From: Chloroflexota bacterium
GTDB taxonomy: Bacteria > Chloroflexota > Anaerolineae > Aggregatilineales > Phototrophicaceae
DNA: 64,000 nt
Assembly: GCA_011523615.1 (NCBI GenBank)
Contig: WTGJ01000020.1
Coordinates: 191,511-255,510, forward strand
Direction of reading: 5' to 3'
Shown in pieces: positions 1-10,986 of the stretch. The notes beneath the pieces were generated by a model. That model was given only the letters and a program-made list of their open reading frames with translations, was not told the origin of the DNA and searched no databases. Position numbers and translations under genes: made by a program. Position 1 is the stretch's first letter. Each line of letters begins with the position of its first letter.

Positions 1-1
1 C

Positions 2-1318
2 CATACCCAGCACTTCACGGTACCCATCGTCACGGTGGATGAAGGGGACTTCGCCGAAGGTTTTGGTTTCGATGGATCGAGTGTGCGTGGCTTCCAGAGC
101 ATCGAGCAATCGGACTTGATCCTCATCCCGGATATCGCGACCGCCTACGTCGACCCTTTCTTCGACCGAACTACAGTGGCAGTCTTTGCCGATATCTACG
201 ATCCGATCACGCGGGAACCCTACGGCAGAGACCCTCGCGGCGTCACCAAACGGGCGGAATCTTACCTGCAACAAACTGGCTTAGCGGATACATCTTACTT
301 TGGGCCGGAAGCAGAATTCTTCATGTTCAGCAACGTGCAATATGAAGTCAATCAGTATCTGAGTTATTACGAAGTGGATTCAAACGAAGGATTCTGGAAT
401 ACGGCATCGGATGACCCATTGCACAGTTACCTGAACCGCATCAAAGAAGGCTATTTCCCCTTACCACCGATGGACAAAACGCACAACGTGCGCGCTGACA
501 TGACGGCTGTCATGCTCGAATGCGGGATCCCGGTCGAGCTGCACCATCACGAAGTCGGCGGCGCCGGGCAGGCAGAGATTGACATTCGTTTCGATACTTT
601 GCTGCGCATGTGCGACAACATGCAGATCTACAAGCACATCGTTCGCAACGTCGCTTTGCAGCATGGTCTCATCGCCACGTTCATGCCCAAACCCCTGTTC
701 GAAGAAAATGGCTCCGGTATGCACGTCCACATGAGCCTCTGGAACCAGGGGGAGACGCTGTTTTACGACGCCGCTGGCTACGCGAACTTGAGTCAAATGG
801 CGCTCTGGTACATCGGTGGCATCCTCAAGCATGCACCCGCGCTGCTCGCCTTCACCAATCCCACGACCAATAGTTTCCGTCGCCTGGTGCCAGGATACGA
901 AGCGCCGGTCAATCTGGTCTATTCCAATCGCAATCGCTCCGCTGCCGTGCGCATCCCGGTCTACAGCAGCAGCCCGAAAGCGACCCGCATCGAAGCGCGC
1001 TTTCCCGACCCAGCCTGCAACCCCTACTATGCCCTGCCCGCTCTGCTGATGGCTGGCCTGGATGGCATCCAGAATCAGATCGACCCCGGTGAACCGGCCG
1101 ATTACGATCTGTACGAGAACCCCGGCGATACGCCGACGGTTCCGGGCACCCTGGGTGATGTGCTCCAGGCGCTGCAAGCAGATAAAGATTTCTTATTGGC
1201 CGGTGGCGTATTCACCGAAGACATCATCGCCAGTTTCTGTGAACACAAGCAGCTGGAAGCGGATGCCGTATCCATGCGCACCCATCCCTATGAGTTCTTG
1301 CTGTATTTGGATACCTAA
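2..1318 (+). CDS. glnA: Glutamine synthetase type I, 5'-truncated by the window edge
   Basis: This enzyme makes glutamine from glutamate, ammonia and ATP in the cytosol and is the main ammonia-assimilating enzyme. The reading frame is open to base 2, so about 30 N-terminal residues lie outside the window and 438 are visible. Family landmarks appear in order: GFDGSS near the start, the metal-binding GPEAEFF and ELHHHEVGGAGQAEID, the NGSGMHVHMS loop, the NSFRRLVPGYEAP ATP/glutamate region and the RIEARFPDPACNPY block. The C-terminal end aligns well with E. coli GlnA. The tyrosine that is adenylylated in GSI-beta enzymes has a counterpart in DLYENPGD, but the surrounding residues are not the canonical NLYDLPPE, so covalent control is uncertain. 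A strong stem-loop terminator follows 38 bases after the stop. Confidence 0.97.
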   Translation, partial: HTQHFTVPIVTVDEGDFAEGFGFDGSSVRGFQSIEQSDLILIPDIATAYVDPFFDRTTVAVFADIYDPITREPYGRDPRGVTKRAESYLQQTGLADTSYFGPEAEFFMFSNVQYEVNQYLSYYEVDSNEGFWNTASDDPLHSYLNRIKEGYFPLPPMDKTHNVRADMTAVMLECGIPVELHHHEVGGAGQAEIDIRFDTLLRMCDNMQIYKHIVRNVALQHGLIATFMPKPLFEENGSGMHVHMSLWNQGETLFYDAAGYANLSQMALWYIGGILKHAPALLAFTNPTTNSFRRLVPGYEAPVNLVYSNRNRSAAVRIPVYSSSPKATRIEARFPDPACNPYYALPALLMAGLDGIQNQIDPGEPADYDLYENPGDTPTVPGTLGDVLQALQADKDFLLAGGVFTEDIIASFCEHKQLEADAVSMRTHPYEFLLYLDT

Positions 1319-1356
1319 GCGCAAATTTTGCTGAGCCGAATCTCAGAATCACAATC

Positions 1357-1390
1357 GGAGAGTCGCCCTTCAGCGGCTCTCCTGCTTTTC
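1357..1390 (+). terminator. Intrinsic terminator of glnA
   Basis: A 10-bp stem (1357-1366 with 1373-1382, including one G-T wobble) closes a 6-base loop. It is followed on the plus strand by a short T-rich tail (tgcttttc). It lies between the glnA stop and the stop of the convergent gene. The minus-strand side lacks a T-run, so it mainly ends glnA. Confidence 0.8.
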
Positions 1391-1392
1391 CA

Positions 1393-2052
1393 TCAGGAAT
1401 TTCCGGCTGGGATTTCCGGCCTGGGTACGTCCCGCCGCTGGGCCAGTTGGTGAGCTTCCGACAGTACAAAATCAACGGTCGCAGCGATGGAAGGCTCCGG
1501 TTGGATGTGCTCGGGAAGGGGATGGGTTTCCTGTTCTACGATCGCTGCAGAATGAGCCTGCAAACGCAGCTGCACCCGACCGACCGCAGCCGCAGGCACT
1601 TCAGCCAGACGCAAGAAACCCGCATCCAGGACGGTTTGTTGGGCTGCGTTCAATTGGATGCCGAGCGCTTCTCCGGCCGCCAACTTTGCCCCGTGGGCAA
1701 CTGTACAACGGATCGACCCGGGGCCGCGCTCATCCAGACAATCGCAATCCGGTGAGAGGATCGCCAGCCGAAACCCGGCCCGAATGGCCGGCGTGATTTC
1801 TGTGTCGATGGTCCCTTCAGCGTTGATGGCGTGATAACCCATCGCATCCAGGATGAACAAAGTAGAGCGACCCGCCGTGAGGCGATGATGCCAGCTTTGA
1901 GGATCACTGGCATCGCCCAAATCGAGCCATAACGATCTCATCTCGCTCGCAAATTGACTGCGCAATACCTGCAACCAACGGCCGAGGTGCGCCGCCAGGA
2001 TGAAATTGCCGCGCAAATGTTGGGTGTAGAGTACGGTCAGCGATTCCGCCAT
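1393..2052 (-). CDS. 5'-nucleotidase/metallophosphatase-like protein with degraded active site
   Basis: A 219-residue protein whose first 95 residues follow the layout of the UshA/5'-nucleotidase metallophosphatase domain: LYTQHLRGN at the first strand (usually HTNDxHG), LWLDLGDASDP (usually D.GD) and GYHAINAEGTID (usually GYD....GNHEFD). Only the second motif keeps its acidic metal ligand; the first Asp/His pair and the GNHE histidine are replaced. The remainder (AGFRLAILSPDCDC onward) is consistent with the next strand plus a short unique tail. No signal peptide is seen, although most UshA relatives are exported. Its start overlaps the end of the upstream enoyl-CoA hydratase gene by 16 bases, so the two are co-transcribed. 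The fold assignment is inference from motif spacing; enzymatic activity is doubtful. Confidence 0.6.
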   Translation of the reverse strand: MAESLTVLYTQHLRGNFILAAHLGRWLQVLRSQFASEMRSLWLDLGDASDPQSWHHRLTAGRSTLFILDAMGYHAINAEGTIDTEITPAIRAGFRLAILSPDCDCLDERGPGSIRCTVAHGAKLAAGEALGIQLNAAQQTVLDAGFLRLAEVPAAAVGRVQLRLQAHSAAIVEQETHPLPEHIQPEPSIAATVDFVLSEAHQLAQRRDVPRPEIPAGNS

Positions 2053-2813
2053 TGGGGAGGGCGTTTTTCGATGAAGGCGGCCATACCTTCACGCTTATCT
2101 TCCGTGTCAAAGCTCAGGTAGAAATTCTTCTTCTCATAATCGAGCCCATCTGGCAAGCTCATCTGGCCCGTTTTTCGCACCGCATCTTTGATCAACTGAA
2201 CGGCAATGCGCGGCATGGCGGCAATTTTTCCCGCCAGGGCAATCGTCTCCGCCAGATAAGTTTCCACAGGGAACACGTGATTGACCAAGCCCAGCTGCAA
2301 CGCTTGCGGCGCTTTGAGATGCCGATTCGCCAACATCACTTCCAGCGCCAGGCGAGAACCGATCGCCCGCGGAAGGCGCTGCGTGCCACCGGCGCCCGGC
2401 ATGATCCCCAACGTGATCTCTGGTTGGCCGAAGCGGGCGGTTTCGGAAGCCACGATGAAATCGCACATCATCGCATACTCGCAACCGCCGCCCAGGGCCC
2501 AACCAGAAACGGCGGCAATGACCGGTTTGCGCAATTGCTCAAAGGCGCCCCAATCGGTGATGTCGTCCGCCGTCATCATTTCGATGGCATTGCGTTCGGC
2601 CATCTCTTTGATGTCTGCGCCCGCGGCGAAGGCCCGGTCGTTGCCCGTGACGATCAGGCAACCGATCTCTTCATCCGCATCAAAGTCGGCAAGCGCGGCG
2701 AAGCTCTCCGCGATCAACCGTGGATTCAGGGCATTCAGGGCCTGGGGCCGGTTGAAGCGCACCAGGCCCACACCGGGAGCAGGGGTTTCACAGAGGATGT
2801 ATCGATATTCCAT
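2037..2813 (-). CDS. Enoyl-CoA hydratase/isomerase family protein (crotonase)
   Basis: A 258-residue crotonase-fold enzyme, probably hydrating trans-2-enoyl-CoA in fatty-acid beta-oxidation. It shows the oxyanion-hole segments AAGADIKEMAE and GWALGGGCEYAM. The two catalytic glutamates fall in GGGCE and GQPEITLGIMPGAGGTQ, both conserved as in true hydratases. The C-terminal FLEKRPP-like ending (FIEKRPPQW) is typical of the family. The start at 2813 (MEYRYI) fits family length; an in-frame ATG at 2837 would add eight residues. It is the first gene of a two-gene reverse unit with the metallophosphatase-like gene and is divergent from the toroid protein gene at 2911. Substrate chain length cannot be read from sequence. 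Confidence 0.93.
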   Translation of the reverse strand: MEYRYILCETPAPGVGLVRFNRPQALNALNPRLIAESFAALADFDADEEIGCLIVTGNDRAFAAGADIKEMAERNAIEMMTADDITDWGAFEQLRKPVIAAVSGWALGGGCEYAMMCDFIVASETARFGQPEITLGIMPGAGGTQRLPRAIGSRLALEVMLANRHLKAPQALQLGLVNHVFPVETYLAETIALAGKIAAMPRIAVQLIKDAVRKTGQMSLPDGLDYEKKNFYLSFDTEDKREGMAAFIEKRPPQWRNR

Positions 2814-2910
2814 GGCTTCCTCGCAGCATATGATCATCAGTCTAGACGTTGTGGCGGGCGCTCGCTACGCTGTCATCCATCCATTAGCTGAGATCAAGAG
2901 TGTAAGCGCC

Positions 2911-3744
2911 ATGGCAGCCAACGCCAAAGCGGCACGAGATTACCTCTATGCCCAGGGCACCCTCTGGGAGCGCGCCTTGTATGCCCATCACTTCGAAGGC
3001 GGTTCATTGGCGAGACTCCATGCTTGCCTGGCTACTTACCAAAATGACGATGGTGGTTATGGCCACGCTTTCGAACATGACATTCGTTGCCCGGATTCCC
3101 ATCCCCTGGCGTTGGAATTCTTGCTCTCCGTTCTGCGCATTTGCGCCATTCCAGCCGGTGATCTGCTCGCCGGCACTGCAGCATGGTTGGAAAGACAACT
3201 GCTCCCCGATGGGTCGTTGCGCAACCCGCCGGCCGTCCTGGAACATCCGCACGCCCCCTGGTGGCAGCGTGGTGGGCAGGATGTGCCTATCGCCATCGTC
3301 GGCAATTTGCATGCCCAGGGCCAAAGCACACCGGTACTGCTGGATGCCGCGGCTCGCTGGGCTCAAGCTCACATGAATCCAAGCCAGATCCGGGCCAATG
3401 AGTGGCTCTTCCTCTGTTATCGACCCTATGAATACTACTTTGCGTTGCCGGAGAGCGACCTCGTACGCGAGTGCCGCCTCGCCACTCTGGAAAACATCGT
3501 CTTCCTTGCGGAGAAGATGCCGCCAGAACAAACTTACTCGCTCTTTTTCTTCGCCACCGATCCCGCCTCTCCGGCCACGCAAGCCCTACCCCAGGGACTC
3601 CTGGAGGATGCGCTCGAACGACTCTATGAATCGCAACAGGATGATGGCTCTTGGCCCGATCAACATGGTCTGGCGCACTGGTACCCCTATACGACCATCT
3701 GCGTGTTGTTGACCCTGCGCCGCTTCGGGATGATGGACATTTGA
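2911..3744 (+). CDS. Alpha/alpha-toroid (prenyltransferase/squalene-cyclase-like) protein of unknown function
   Basis: A 277-residue protein with two terpenoid-cyclase-like repeat signatures: QNDDGGYGHAFEHD near residues 46-60 and QQDDGSWPDQHG near residue 240. These are QW-like motifs of the alpha/alpha-toroid fold. There is no signal peptide and no DxDD/DxDDTA cyclase acid motif, so it is unlikely to be a working terpene cyclase. The ATG at 2911 is chosen because upstream in-frame sequence overlaps the divergent hydratase gene antisense and has no family character. Proteins of this kind are usually annotated hypothetical or prenyltransferase-like. It precedes the multidomain gene at 3809 on the same strand. 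Confidence 0.65.
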   Translation: MAANAKAARDYLYAQGTLWERALYAHHFEGGSLARLHACLATYQNDDGGYGHAFEHDIRCPDSHPLALEFLLSVLRICAIPAGDLLAGTAAWLERQLLPDGSLRNPPAVLEHPHAPWWQRGGQDVPIAIVGNLHAQGQSTPVLLDAAARWAQAHMNPSQIRANEWLFLCYRPYEYYFALPESDLVRECRLATLENIVFLAEKMPPEQTYSLFFFATDPASPATQALPQGLLEDALERLYESQQDDGSWPDQHGLAHWYPYTTICVLLTLRRFGMMDI

Positions 3745-3756
3745 CGCAATTGCGTC
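3743..3756. other. Perfect 14-bp palindrome (gacgcaattgcgtc)
   Basis: A perfect inverted repeat without spacer overlaps the stop codon of the toroid protein gene and sits about 50 bases before the next start. It could be a dimeric-regulator site or chance. No second copy was noticed elsewhere in the window. Confidence 0.3.
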
Positions 3757-3808
3757 TCCGCCAGCTTTTCATAAACTCAAGTGGATTGCCGTTGATGAAT
3801 TGCATTCC

Positions 3809-5780
3809 ATGACCATCGTCACCCATGGCCTGGTCTTGCCCGAGGAAAACTCGGAAGCCTGGCGCAGCACTGCCAAACGATACCAACAAGCCTTCCCGAA
3901 CCTGGATATCATCCTCGGCGTTCGCGAGCACAACTTGAACCGCTATCGAGACATCACCACCATCGCCACGGCCGGTTGGCTGAACGACGACCCCTTGCAC
4001 CACATCCAGTTGGTCTTCCGCAACGTGGTCCGTACCGACATCATTGCGGCGCAAACGATCGCCGAATTCCAAGCAATACTGGATGCTCGTGCCGCCCATG
4101 AAGATCGCTTTGGCGCTTTGTTGAATGAAGATGGCCATCTGCGGGAACGGTTCAGCATCGACTGGCCCTCCGATGCCAATCCGGCGCGCATCCTGCGCGG
4201 ATTCTACGATGGGCCGGAAGCAGACTTGCGGCACATCGGCATCGACATCGGCTCTTCCGCCGGTAGCACCATCCGCGCGGCGGCAGCGGGGGTGGTCGCC
4301 CATATCTCGCGGCAGGAAGACGGCCTCGGCTTTGGCGCGTATGCCCAGATCGTCAGCCGACATGATGGCAAAGCGTACACCCTGAGCTATACGCAGCTGG
4401 ATTCCATCCACCTGAACCTCGGGGAAGAGGTCGCCGCAGGTCAGGCGATCGCGCACGCTGCTGGCGAACGCTTCACCTTGATTTGCCAATCCGACGCTCA
4501 GGGGGGAGATGGCTTTCACATCCCCAATGTGATCGATCCCACCCCGCTTCTGCACTGGAGTGACTTGATCGTCCGCACCACAGGAGTCTGGTTGCGGATC
4601 CGCACCGCCGCGGGAACCGAACACCCGCAGCTGGATAGCATCCGCCCGGGTGAAGTTGCGATCACCCTGGAACCACATGGTGAAACCCTGCAGAAACTGG
4701 GTGTAGAAGATAGTTGGTTGCATGTGGCCAATGAAAATGGCACCGAAGGGTATGCGGCGGCTCGCTACCTGGAGGCACGCCGCCCCGTCACACCTCCCGA
4801 AGGGCCACCCGCCACCCAGAACGGGCGCCAATTGCCCAAAACCAACATCACCGGGGTCAACCTGGATATCCACAATCCGCGCGGCCGGCCCGACCCAGCG
4901 CGACTCGGCCGAATTGGCTGGGTGCGGGTGAAATACAACGTCTCATATGATCCCAAGAATCGATCCTATGGCAACCACGATCTGGAAGCCGCCTATGAGC
5001 GCCACTTTCCGGTGTTCGAGCGCTACGTGCGTGAGGGTGCAAAACTGATCGTCATTTTCACCCACCAGTTGTACGGCGAAGGCGCCAATTATTATTGGCC
5101 CGATATGGCCAAACCATCGCCGGGCAGCACCTCTCGTTGGACTGCCTTCACGCCTCATTTCGCAGAGATGGCGGGCCGGGCAGCGGCACAATTCGCCAGT
5201 TCAGGGATCGTTTCTGCGTACCAGATCTGGAACGAACAGGATACCTTTCCCGCCCATGCCCGGGCCGCTGTGCCCATCCCACCGTATGATTACGCGAAAC
5301 TGTTCGCTGCAACCTACCGCGCCATCCGCGCACAGGATAGTCAGGTGCACATCATCAGCGGCGGCCACATCACCGGTGCGGGAGCGGGGGTAACCTACGC
5401 GCGCAAAACCCGCGACTCTCTCCCGGACGATGTGCGGCCGGATGGCCTCGCCTTCCATGCCTATGGCCTGGGGATCGGTCGGGAACATTCTCCGTATAGC
5501 ATATGGGGCAAACTCAGTGATGCCATCTCCAGCTACGATACGGTCTATGGCAATGTCCCCTTGTACATCACCGAATGGGGGGTGCTGGATCGCCAGTATT
5601 TTGATGAAACCGAAGCCGTCACCACCTACGCCCGCCAATTCATGAGCGTCGTCGAAGCGAACCGGGCGCGCGTGGTGGCTGCGTGCTGGTATGGCTGGGG
5701 ACATGGCATGGATAATGGCTACGGCCTGGTCAATTTTGGGGGGCACCCCAACCAACCGCTCTACGAATATTTCACCAATT

Positions 5781-5794
<14 letters not shown>
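3809..5794 (+). CDS. Multidomain protein: inactive LytM-like domain, SH3-like domain, C-terminal glycosidase-like TIM barrel
   Basis: A 661-residue protein. Residues about 1-120 are unrecognised. Residues about 135-215 follow the M23/LytM pattern (HIGIDIGS, AAAAGVV, GEEVAAGQAIAHAAGE), but the catalytic H-x-H is replaced by YTQL, so peptidase activity is unlikely. Residues about 255-325 resemble a bacterial SH3 domain. From about 345 to the end is a glycoside-hydrolase-like (GH5/GH39-clan) barrel: IWNEQD (about 473) supplies a plausible acid/base glutamate and YITEWG (about 586) a plausible nucleophile. No signal peptide is visible at the chosen ATG; a TTG at 3800 would add three residues. The stop overlaps the convergent ftsH stop. 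The cell-wall-binding and sugar-cleaving role is inference; only the carboxylate motifs and domain order are seen. Confidence 0.6.
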
Positions 5795-7748
<1,954 letters not shown>

Positions 7749-7822
7749 TCAAAATGCCGCCGTACCGTGTTGCATCTCACCGCAATGATACACCATTTAC
7801 CCTGGGCAAGAGATGGATCATC

Positions 7823-7851
7823 TTGAACGTGGCTCACGCCGAACGTACAAT
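7823..7851 (+). promoter_or_regulatory. Sigma70-type promoter for the ECF sigma factor gene
   Basis: A -35 TTGAAC (7823-7828) and -10 TACAAT (7846-7851) are separated by exactly 17 bases. Transcription would begin near 7858, about 20 bases before the chosen ATG at 7879. This supports the later start codon rather than the longer frame beginning at 7813. Confidence 0.7.
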
Positions 7852-7878
7852 GACCGGGCCATTCACACAGGAAACACC

Positions 7879-8589
7879 ATGTCCACCCGCATCAAAGATC
7901 GGAGCAATGAAGAGTGGTTGGCGGCTCTCCGCGATCGAGATTCCGCTGCTTTCGCTCCGGCCTTGGAAGACCTCCGTGCCCATCTGCGCCGCGCCGTTTA
8001 TTTCTACCTCTCGCAAGAGCGCAGCGACCTCGTAAGCACCTCCATCCATGATCTGCACCAACTGGCCGAAGACTTGGCGCAGGATGCCACCTTGCGGGTC
8101 TTGGATCACCTGGATACGTTCCTGGGCGCGGCTCGTTTCACCACCTGGGCCACCAAGATTGCCGTCCGCCTCGCCATCAGCGAACTGCGCCGGGTCCGTT
8201 ACCGCAATTTCAGTTTGGATGCGATGACCGCGCGATTCATCGACGAGGAATCCAGCCAGAGCGGCGCGTTCGAAGATGAGATGCTACCAGCGGAGTATTC
8301 GGCAAATGTCGGCAGTTTGCCCAACCCCTCGCCAGAAGTATCTCTGGAACGGGATGAATTCCTCCGCAGCATTCAACAAGCCTTGCAAGATAGCCTGACC
8401 GCGCGCCAACGCCAGGCGCTGATCGCTGTGGTGTTCCATGGGGTGCCGCTGGAAGTGGTCGCAGAACAGCTGGGAACGAACCGCAACGCGCTCTACAAAT
8501 TGCTGCACGATGCGCGCCGCAAGCTCCGTTCACATATGGAAGCCGAAGGCCTTTCATTCGAATACATGCAACGCATTTTCAGCAGCTAG
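7879..8589 (+). CDS. ECF-family RNA polymerase sigma factor
   Basis: A 236-residue sigma-70-family protein. Region 2 runs over about residues 15-115 (LAEDLAQDATLRVLDHL, FTTWATKIAVRLAISELRR), where core binding and -10 recognition occur. After an acidic linker, region 4 (LTARQRQALIAVVFHGVP, then LGTNRNALYKLLHDARRKLR) forms the helix-turn-helix for -35 recognition. The start at 7879 follows a purine-rich aggaaa and lies just downstream of a good promoter. No anti-sigma gene is adjacent: the next gene, recD2, is convergent. The zinc-finger-like protein at 20022 is a possible but unlinked partner. It probably directs a small stress or envelope regulon; the target is unknown. Confidence 0.9.
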   Translation: MSTRIKDRSNEEWLAALRDRDSAAFAPALEDLRAHLRRAVYFYLSQERSDLVSTSIHDLHQLAEDLAQDATLRVLDHLDTFLGAARFTTWATKIAVRLAISELRRVRYRNFSLDAMTARFIDEESSQSGAFEDEMLPAEYSANVGSLPNPSPEVSLERDEFLRSIQQALQDSLTARQRQALIAVVFHGVPLEVVAEQLGTNRNALYKLLHDARRKLRSHMEAEGLSFEYMQRIFSS

Positions 8590-8622
8590 GCTTCACCCCG
8601 GCGCCCAGGAACTTGCGATTCC

Positions 8623-10986
8623 TCAGCCAAAATTCCCACTCCTCGCCACAAATTCGCTGAGGCTTCGCTTTTTCCTGCCCGGCGCCCGACCGCTGCCCAG
8701 GGCGCCCTGCACCTCGCCACGCAACCGTGACAACAAGCCGCTGTAGCGTTCGACGACTCGGTTGTTCTTCACCGCTCGCGCCAGCGCCGCACGGTTGCCG
8801 ACGATGATCACCTTCTCTCGTGCGCGAGTGATCGCGGTATAGAGCAAATTGCGCTGCAACATCACGTAGTGCTGCATCAAGAAGGCCATCACCACCACCG
8901 GGTATTCCGATCCCTGTGATTTGTGGATGGTGATGCAATACGCCGGAGTCAATTGATCGACTTCATCCGGTTTGTATTCGATATCGCGTTGGTCGAAGCG
9001 GACGACGAGGTGTCGCGTTTCCGGATCCACGGCCTGGATGAATCCGATATCGCCATTGTAGACTTCCTTGTCGTAATTGTTCCTCGTCTGCATCAGGCGA
9101 TCGCGAACGCGGAATATCGTCATGCCGATTTTCACCTCCGCGGGACCGGGCGGATTCAGACGCTGTTGCAAAAGCCGATTCAGATTGCGCACACCTGCCA
9201 GTCCCTCGCGCATGGGCGCCATCACCTGGACGTCGTGCAAAGGGTCATAATTGGGGAAACGCCTCGAGAGACGCTCGCAAACTACCTCCACCAGCAAATT
9301 CGCTGCTTGTTCCGCTTCCTGGGCGGGAAACAGAAAGAAATCTTGATGGTTGCGCTGAATCTGTGGCAATTGACCGCGCACCACCCGATGGGCGTTGGTG
9401 ATGATGGCGCTGTCTGCTTCCTGCCGAAAGATCTTCGTCAAGCGCGTCACCCGAAAGAGGCCGGCTTCGATGCAATCTTGCAATACCCGGCCCGCGCCGA
9501 CGCTGGGCAATTGGTCGACATCGCCCAATAACAACAGGTGGGCGGCTGGTTTGATGGCTTTGAGAAGCATCGAAAACAGTTGGATATCCATCATCGACGT
9601 TTCATCGATGACGACGACATCGCTCTCTAAAGGATGGTCTTCATGGAAACGCGGGCGCCAACGTCCCTGCTCATAGCCAAAACTCAGCAAGCGGTGGATG
9701 GTGCTGGCTTTGGCCCCGGTGGATTCCTCCATGCGCTTCGCCGCCCGGCCGGTCGGCGCGGCCAGGGAATAACGCACTGCGGGACGCTCTCGCAAGATCG
9801 AAACCAGCGTGCGCAAGGTCTCTGTCTTACCGGTGCCCGGCCCACCGGTGAGGATCGAAATCTTGTGTCGATGCAACGTGCGCAGCGCCGCCAGCTGTTC
9901 CCTGCTGAGCGGAGTTTCCCTACGAGTGTGGACGTCGATCAATGCCTGCTGCCATTCCGCTTCGCTCCATGGTTCCTGCAACGCACTCTCCGCAGCGGTC
10001 AACAAGCGCAGGCGTCGTGCACAAGTTCGTTCCGCTTCATGGTATTGCGGCAGATAAATGGCCCGCTCACTGTGGCGACCCCGTTGAAAACGCTCTTCCC
10101 ACAACTCATGTGCTTCCAGGCTGTGTTCCAGCTCTTGAGCCACGGCGGGCAATTCGACTTCAGCGAGCAACTCCACGGCGCGCTGGCATAGTTGTTCGGT
10201 CGGCAAGTAGGTATGGCCCTCAAATACGGCCTGCTCCAGTTGATGGCTGAGGTTGGCGCGGATGCGATAGGGCGAGTGCACCGGCACCCCCATCTGCCGC
10301 GCAATTTGATCCGCCCGCAAAAAACCAATGCCATACACTTCTTGTGCCAGCATATAAGGATTCGCTTTCACCCGGGCGAGCGTCTCAGCGCCGTAGGTGT
10401 TGCCAATGCGCCGCGCGATGGCAGGGGAGATCCCCAGGCTGAAGAGGAATTCCTGCGTTTCGCGATCCTGATGGGTGGTTTCGCGCAGCATCGCCACCAG
10501 CCGTTGCAACACCTCTTCCTGGATTCCGGAGAAATCGAGCAGTCGCTCCGGATCTGCCCGCATGATGTGAGCCAGTTGCTCCTCGCCAAAATGTCGGATG
10601 ATCCGCTCGGCAGAGACCGGGCCAATCCCCTTCACCTGTTGCAGATACACTTTGGTGCCGTCGATGTCGCCGGGCAATTGCGACTGGTAGTGCGCACATT
10701 CGAATTGGCGGCCATATTTGGGGTTCATCACCCAGCGCCCGCTGCAACGCAGCGTCAAACCCTCGCTCGCGCCGACGATGTACCCCGTAACCGTGACGAG
10801 CCCTTCCTGATTCTGGGCATCCTGCGGCGTCTGCGAGTCTTCGTTCGGCCGCAGGCGGATCACCGCATAGTGATTCTCTTCATTGTAATAGGTAACCCGC
10901 TGCACTACGCCACGGAGGGTGGCGTCTATCGCGGCTTCCGAAGTCAGAAAACTCTGCTGTTGCACCGCTGGCTGGCCCTGGCTCAA
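8623..10986 (-). CDS. recD2: RecD2-type ATP-dependent DNA helicase
   Basis: A 787-residue superfamily 1B 5'-3' helicase. The N-terminal part carries the RecD2 OB-like region (YNEENHYAVIRL) and helix-hairpin-helix segments (VKGIGPVSAERII, YGIGFLRADQIA), followed by the ATPase core: Walker A GGPGTGKTE (about 381), Walker B VVIDETSMMD, and the C-terminal motif YCITIHKSQGSEYPVVV, YTAITRAREKV. The long N-terminal extension is characteristic of RecD2, which works without RecBC. Its TTG start overlaps the stop of the upstream peptide-transport permease (TTGA arrangement), so translation appears coupled to the transporter operon, an odd partnership. A downstream start cannot be excluded. It is convergent with the sigma factor gene. 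Confidence 0.95.
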   Translation of the reverse strand: MSQGQPAVQQQSFLTSEAAIDATLRGVVQRVTYYNEENHYAVIRLRPNEDSQTPQDAQNQEGLVTVTGYIVGASEGLTLRCSGRWVMNPKYGRQFECAHYQSQLPGDIDGTKVYLQQVKGIGPVSAERIIRHFGEEQLAHIMRADPERLLDFSGIQEEVLQRLVAMLRETTHQDRETQEFLFSLGISPAIARRIGNTYGAETLARVKANPYMLAQEVYGIGFLRADQIARQMGVPVHSPYRIRANLSHQLEQAVFEGHTYLPTEQLCQRAVELLAEVELPAVAQELEHSLEAHELWEERFQRGRHSERAIYLPQYHEAERTCARRLRLLTAAESALQEPWSEAEWQQALIDVHTRRETPLSREQLAALRTLHRHKISILTGGPGTGKTETLRTLVSILRERPAVRYSLAAPTGRAAKRMEESTGAKASTIHRLLSFGYEQGRWRPRFHEDHPLESDVVVIDETSMMDIQLFSMLLKAIKPAAHLLLLGDVDQLPSVGAGRVLQDCIEAGLFRVTRLTKIFRQEADSAIITNAHRVVRGQLPQIQRNHQDFFLFPAQEAEQAANLLVEVVCERLSRRFPNYDPLHDVQVMAPMREGLAGVRNLNRLLQQRLNPPGPAEVKIGMTIFRVRDRLMQTRNNYDKEVYNGDIGFIQAVDPETRHLVVRFDQRDIEYKPDEVDQLTPAYCITIHKSQGSEYPVVVMAFLMQHYVMLQRNLLYTAITRAREKVIIVGNRAALARAVKNNRVVERYSGLLSRLRGEVQGALGSGRAPGRKKRSLSEFVARSGNFG

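Noticed and set aside
3287-4873. A 528-codon reverse frame
   Set aside because: It spans the toroid and glycosidase-like genes antisense and has no domain motifs.
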